Source: Cryptomeria japonica
Lineage: Eukaryota > Streptophyta > Pinopsida > Cupressales > Cupressaceae
Assembly (NCBI RefSeq): GCF_030272615.1
Contig: NC_081408.1
Coordinates: 309,516,450-309,580,449 of the forward strand
Length of the DNA: 64,000 nt
Direction: 5' to 3'
Part shown: piece by piece, positions 58,786 to 64,000 of the stretch
How positions within the stretch are numbered: position 1 is the first letter of the stretch
Layout: each line of letters opens with the position of its first letter
Program-made: the position numbers and the translations under genes
Notes under the pieces: model-generated
What the model was told of the DNA's origin: nothing
Database searches by the model: none
What the model saw: the letters and a program-made list of their open reading frames with translations, nothing else

Positions 58786-59526
58786 ATCGATGAGACCCAG
58801 CAATGTCTCATCGATATAAAAGAGCCATCGAAGGAAGGAAATGCCAATGAATTCTAGAAAGGACTCACCGAAGATAATAACTTCATCGACAAAAGATATC
58901 GAAGAAAGCAGAGAGGGTCTTCATCAACGGGAAAAGTTCTCGAGGAAATAATACTATCAGTGCAACATAAAAAGGACCCACCAAAAGGAGCATTTTCATC
59001 GAAAGAATAATATCGATATGAATTCAAAAGGTATCGATGAGACCCAGCGATGTCTCATCGATATAAAAGAGCCATCGAAGGAAGGAAATGCTGATGAATT
59101 CCAGAAAGGACTCAGCGAAGTTAATAACTTCATCGACAAAAGATATCAAAGAAAGTAGAGAGGGTCTTCATCGACGGGAAAAGTTCTCGAGGAAATAATA
59201 CTATCGGTGCAACATAAAATGGACCCACCGAAAGGAGCATTTTCATCGAAAGAATAATATCGATCCGAATTCAAAAGGTATTGATGAGACCCAGCGATGT
59301 CTCATCGATATAAAAGAGTCATTGAAGGAAGGAAACACCGATGAATTCCAAAAAGGACTCACCGAAGATAATAACTTCATCGAAAAAAGATATCAAAGAA
59401 ACCAGAGAGGGTCTTCATCGATGGGAAAAGTTCTTGAGGAAATAATACTATCAGTGCAACATAAAAAGGACCCACTGAAAGGAGTGTTTTCATCGAAAGA
59501 ATAATATCGATCAGACAAAAGGAAGC
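58786..59526 (+). repeat. Three 247-bp tandem units with hairpin and TATA
   Basis: Units start at 58786, 59033 and 59280, exactly 247 bases apart. Each opens with ATCGATGAGAC, an 8-base loop and GTCTCATCGAT, an 11-bp perfect stem (in unit 3 one base of the left arm is changed). TATAAAAG overlaps the end of the right arm by one base (58815-58822, 59062-59069, 59309-59316). Each unit ends with TTTTCATCGAAAGAATAATA. Differences between units are few. TCGATGA/TCATCGA recurs throughout. It looks like a repeated core promoter of an LTR U3 or of the following gene. Confidence 0.92.
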
Positions 59527-60211
59527 TACATAGATAAAAGATATTGATGAGGATATAGGTTTCGAGGAGTTTAAAAGGCATGTTCTCGATATGCATGGTT
59601 TTGTCGATGTAACTTTATCGGTGAAGAATGATAAGGGAAAATAAAGAAAAGCTTCGGTGAGATAATAGACTCATTCATCGATGGGGCATAGTGATATCGA
59701 TGAAAGAAGTATTTTGATGGAAAAATAAAGGAGGACACCAAAGCCCAAGATTTCTTCGACATAAGACGTGATGGATATCAGATATATTTCGATGAGGAGA
59801 TAGCCATATTGACCGAATACAGTATTTCAATGAAGGGAAAAAATACTTGATCGAAGTAATATTCGAAACAAAAGTATTGTTGATAGAAACAAAGAGATCG
59901 ATGGACTAAAGAAATAAATGATCAAAAGACATATCCTCATCAAAATGGTTATTGATTACCGCAAAAATAAGAAACAAATCCCAGGGAAGGTCACATCGCC
60001 ATTAAATTCAAATGTGTGCCCGAGTGACCACTGTCCAAACCACCATTACTAACTGATTAAATACGCCATAAGTAGTGGATCAACATCAAAGGACACAACA
60101 TTAAGGAATTCACAGGTGACGAACTGAAAGCAGGAATTGGGCGAATTTACAGATAATGTTCAGTAATTCCAAGTAAGTTGTTTGCACACAGACCTCTTTT
60201 TTAAAATTCAA
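59527..60211 (+). other. Leader between tandem units and large ORF
   Basis: The first part still carries TCGATGA words (to about 59930). After it comes ordinary sequence to the ATG at 60212. No open frame. It could be the transcribed leader of the downstream ORF. Confidence 0.4.
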
Positions 60212-63200
60212 ATGGAATCATCATCTAAAACTAATAAGACCAGAAAGGGAAAAGAACCTAGCGCTACAGAAGAAAAACCTAAAAGACAGAAAAGGGAAGG
60301 GCATTCTTTGGCCCAGGACCTGATTGACTAGTCGCCATCATCCAGTTTGAGGTCCAAGAAGATTATAGCTGATGAGGAAGGCTTGGAGGACCGGTTTGAG
60401 GATCTTGGAGACATATGGATAGAATTGAGAGGGTATGAATTATTCATATATGGGTACAATAGAAGAGTTTCCCCTCAACCTATCAACAATTTATGGTGAT
60501 TGAACTTAGGAAGGTTAGATGTGGCTAATGTATTCATGAGTGTGGAGCTCATGAAGGCATTGGCAAACAAAAGGCATTGGCAAACAATTATGACCCTAAA
60601 ACCGGGACCATATATAACTACATGGGTGAGCCAATTCTTGCAATCACAAAGGAGGTTATTGACACCGTGTTTGAGTTGGATTGGGGATTTGAAGAATTGA
60701 TTGACCTCAAGAAGTTAACAAGTGAATATTTTAAGCTAGAGCACATTTACAAAATGTGGAGACTCCCTATGCATAGACCTAGGAATGCAGGGTCCTTAGT
60801 GCCACTAGGTCAGGATGACAAAGCTCCCTATGATGTCAACTCTTTCTATATATATTTCAAGTATACCTATTACTATGTTGCCCAAGTGCTAGGGATAAAA
60901 GCCCATCCTTTGATGGATATTGCAGCCATGGTCATTTGTGTCAATTTGCAGTCTAAGGACCCCCACTTCTTTGATATTTCTGCTTATTTGGTTGAGGTTT
61001 TGAATCATGGGTTAGAAAAGTTAATGGGGGATGTCATCAATGTTCATTTCAAGCATTATTCCTTACTTATGCATATTCTATTTTATGTGGGCCAAGATGA
61101 AGGGTTATGTGTCAGGACATATGACAATGCTGGGATGAGAAAACCAGTGCAACTATGGGTTTCTTCATGGGACCAGAGGTATGTGAATAATCAATATTGG
61201 CATTTTGAGGAGTTCTTTGTCAAGCCATTATATAGACTGTTGGGATGCCTGTGCGATCATGCCCTTGCACCATAGGTTCAAAGATTCCTAAGACCAAAAG
61301 ATTTCGCTGAAGATCCTCAATTGAACACAATTGGGGAGATTGGTATTGTTTTTCAAACTGCACACAAGTAAAGGTATATGGGTTTGAAGGAAGACCATAC
61401 TTACTACCACTTACAGTCCCTAACAGAGTGGCTTGTCTGGAAATTGTGAGGCAACTGTCAATAGTGAGTACAGAACATCTGACAAGCCATGGGAAACAAT
61501 CAATTGTACCTGGGTTGTTAGTATTTTCAGATTTTATTGTGAAAAGTTCAAAGAGTTATGGCCTGCTGCAGACAAAATTGGATTATTATGGCATGGCTAT
61601 GGGGGATCCAAGGCCCAATTTTGATCCTGAAGGATACATAAGGATAGCCCGGTCATCACAAAAGTTGAAGGTTGGAGAGCATAAATCTTACCTGCTGGAT
61701 GACCTCATTAAGAACATTGGAAGAGAAGAGGCCAAAGTGAAGTGAATAAAGTTTGAGAAAGCAATGCGGGCTTATAAATGGAATCTTTTTAGAAGGAAAA
61801 TGGATGAGAATGTGCTACAAAAGATTGAAGACCCCTTGGAGTTGGCCAACAAACTTATGGAGCATGAATTGGAAATACTTGAGGGAATCTCACCTCATGT
61901 TTTTAGGGATTATATTGATACTATTAGGAATACAGAGCCTTTGGCTCATATGTCTCCTACTTCCACATCTGGCATCATTCCATTCACTCCTCAAGAGGAT
62001 TACCCCCTAGTTATGCAAAGGATACATCGATAGACTTGGAAACAGGACAACTTAATGTCCAAGAAGTGGCTGACATCAGATTCCTGGAGCATGAGGTTTT
62101 CATTGTTGATAGTGACTTCATTGCTTCCAAGGAGTTCACCGCATTCCTCTATCAACATAAAGGATATCAAATTAGGAATAACAGGAGAAATAGTGAAGAA
62201 GAGTAGCAACTTCAAAAGTTACAAGAGCAGATGGATCTTGTGATGAGAGAATTGACACCTGCGAAGGGAAGACAGTTGCTTAAGGAAGCTGGTGTGCTAT
62301 TATACTCTGGATGGGACATGAACTCTGCCTTGTTGTTTGATAGATTCAACAAGAAACAGGACCTAAGTAAGCAAATGATGCCAAAAGAGATTGATAAACT
62401 CTTTAGAGGATCAGGATATGATCCAGATTAGAAGGCTCTTCTACTGTGGGCTATCTATCCCAAAGATAAAAGACCTATATTGGTTGATACAGAAGAAGCT
62501 TATGGATATTTGATGGTGCAATAGGTTGGAAAGACTGACCCTAGAACAATTGCCAAACTAAATTTGGATGTCGCTAAACTGAACCAAGATCAGATAGAGT
62601 TTCTGGTCCAAGAAAATTCTACATACAAAAGCCTATATGAGAAAACTGATGAAGAAAAACAGAGGCTGCAAGCAAGATTGCTTCAGATTCATACATGTAC
62701 CAGTCAAATAGGGATGACATACAATGTTGATAGAGATGCCATGGATGCCTTGATAGACACTATGTATTAGAGGAACAAGGCCGAAAAGACATCTCGGCAA
62801 GTAAAAAAGGAACAACAAAAGATGGATAAGTTAGTTCTCGAGGTCGTTGAGCATAGATTCAAAAGTATGGTGCAGGTTGCAGAAATCTATTGGAAGACAT
62901 ACACTGGAATAGTCAAAGCTTTGAAAGAGCATGAAAGGCTCAGGTTTCAGTTGGAAGGCATGATGAATGACAACAACTTGATGAATCTAGGTGAGAAAAT
63001 TGAAGTCGAGGCTTACTTGAAGTCCCATGATGAATTGGCAAATCAATTAAGGAAAGAGCTTCAGAGGCTGGATGATGGGAATACCCCTAGGGTACCCTCT
63101 TTTTATAGTAATGGTGAGTTAGTATCGTTGGAAAAATGGAAACAAGAGTTCAGTGATGAGAAGAATCGAGTACTAGCAGAGTTGGATTGGGACAAAGAAT

Positions 63201-63246
63201 TGTCACTTTGTGTTAACCATATTCTATCCAATCATTTCCAAACATA
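60212..63246 (+). pseudogene. Large decayed ORF, about 1000 codons, unknown
   Basis: The ATG at 60212 opens a basic start (MESSSKTNKTRKGKEPSATE) with a TAG at 60329. A perfect 17-base tandem duplication (60554-60570 and 60571-60587) shifts the frame. The best part (60577-61275) includes FELDWGFEELIDLKKLTSEY, HPLMDIAAMVICVNLQSKD and HFEEFFVKPLYRLLG. Further parts follow at 61433-62035 (ELEILEGISPHVFRDYIDTI), 62050-62430 and 62530-63246, the last helical and charged (coiled-coil-like, HERLRFQLEGMM, LAELDWDKELSL). About nine stops or shifts break it. I do not recognise the family. The 60.6-61.3 kb part has the feel of the plant-transposon-associated helical domains, a weak guess. It is neither Gag-Pol nor a known host gene as far as I can tell. 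Confidence 0.6.
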
Positions 63247-63781
63247 AAGCGACATGAGGACACTAAACAATGTCATTCTAATGTATAAAGATGATAAGTA
63301 TATTGAACACATAGGAATGCTGGACTTGTTTATCTTCCAGTTTGTTAACAAAAGTGTTAATCAATAGTTATGTGTTGAAAAGGCATGATGCTTGGTGATA
63401 ATGTATACCCTCATATAAATGAGGGAACTTTTATAACAATAAGGATCATTAGAGAAGAATTAGAATATAGCCTCAAGCTTACTGTTGTACCATTTTGTGA
63501 ACATACATAATATAATTAGTTGTCTTTCCTTTGTGTATATAATGTGGATTACTGCATCTTTCTGTAGGCAGTTGCTTGTGATATTATCTAAAGGAGATAA
63601 GGTTACTTGTATTCTTCCAGTAAAACTATGTTTCATATTGTGGATTTGAATAAAAGATTTACTTGTGAATATAGTTTTGTATATAGTGTGCCTGCATATT
63701 ATCTCAACCATGGTGTGCCTGCATATGTATATAGTTTTTTTAATAGGTGGAAATCCTGAGGTTCAATGTCGAACTTGGTTT
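63247..63781. other. Flank of the large ORF, no gene
   Basis: AT-rich; TGGTGTGCCTGCATAT occurs twice (about 63684 without TGG and 63710). No coding frame. Confidence 0.4.
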
Positions 63782-64000
63782 CTCTGATACCATATGTAAT
63801 ATTCCATTAATTCTATACTTAAAAAAAATAAACTGTGATCTATATTAAGATAAAAAAAATTGAGCATTTCAAAATAAAACATAACTACTTCAGTTGAAGG
63901 AGAAAACTAACTAAATGTTCTTCAACATAATAAGAATCTAACTAGTGCACTTGAATAATCGTTGCATACGTGGAATAATGGGAATATAGTGAAGAACCTT
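63782..64000 (-). mobile_element. Primer site and LTR edge of another Copia-type element
   Basis: On the minus strand TGGTATCAGAG (63792-63782), the exact core of the initiator-tRNA-Met primer site, follows an LTR-like end ...GAATATTACA by two bases. On the plus strand the LTR would start TGTAATATTCC at 63795 and continue past the window. The matching interior should lie to the left on the minus strand but is not recognisable, so the element is truncated or replaced. Confidence 0.65.

Noticed and set aside
58091-58803. Several overlapping frames on both strands
   Set aside because: No domain; they arise from the CG-richer TCGATGA/CCGAC composition, and none agrees with a promoter or splice site.
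58786-59526. CRISPR-like array
   Set aside because: Long units (247 bases) in direct contact without spacers, in plant nuclear DNA; it is a tandem duplication.

Overview
The window looks like nuclear DNA of a seed plant with a very large, repeat-filled genome, most likely a gymnosperm. It is AT-rich and dominated by decayed LTR retrotransposons nested in one another. Only one intact-looking protein gene is visible. The PPR remnant near 12.5 kb and the Ty3/gypsy remnant near 30 kb are of a style I associate with gymnosperm sequences; the organism call is inference.

Layout, left to right. 1-5 kb: a dispersed repeat (second copy at 37.9-39.1 kb), a minus-strand LTR-like stretch, a TATA-bearing leader with minisatellites, and a decayed plant-mobile-domain (PMD) gene with an RG-rich tail and coiled coil. 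6.2-8.6 kb: an LTR candidate starting TGTAGACACC, a gag-like start broken at a poly-C run, and CT-rich DNA. 8.6-13.7 kb: a foldback element, microsatellites, a PPR pseudogene and a retroposon tail. 17.3-29.6 kb: a segmental duplication. Copy A holds a seven-exon bHLH transcription factor gene (17969-20338). Copy B holds only its last exons as a pseudogene and has been interrupted by a 3.2-kb insertion and by a 1515-bp solo LTR with a perfect 5-bp target-site duplication (TSD). 29.6-33.3 kb: a decayed Ty3/gypsy pol with an RNase H-like domain upstream of the reverse transcriptase. 34.8-37.8 kb: a short-LTR non-autonomous minus-strand element containing a 5'-truncated LINE. 40-47 kb: a Copia RNase H remnant and an element bounded by 1.3-kb direct repeats with a G-patch-like fragment. 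48.6-55.3 kb: a complete but inactivated minus-strand Ty1/copia element with TSD AGAAG. 58.8-63.2 kb: three 247-bp tandem units, each with a perfect hairpin abutting a TATAAAAG box, upstream of a decayed ~1000-codon ORF with no family I recognise. The window ends in a Copia-type primer site and LTR edge.

The bHLH gene is probably the only functional coding unit. The elements date each other by nesting: the Copia element sits just upstream of a TATA-like site in an older repeat, the LINE sits inside the small LTR element, and the solo LTR interrupts the duplicated bHLH flank. The most unusual items are the hairpin/TATA triplication with its associated large ORF, the PMD pseudogene, and the bHLH duplication with its readable scars.
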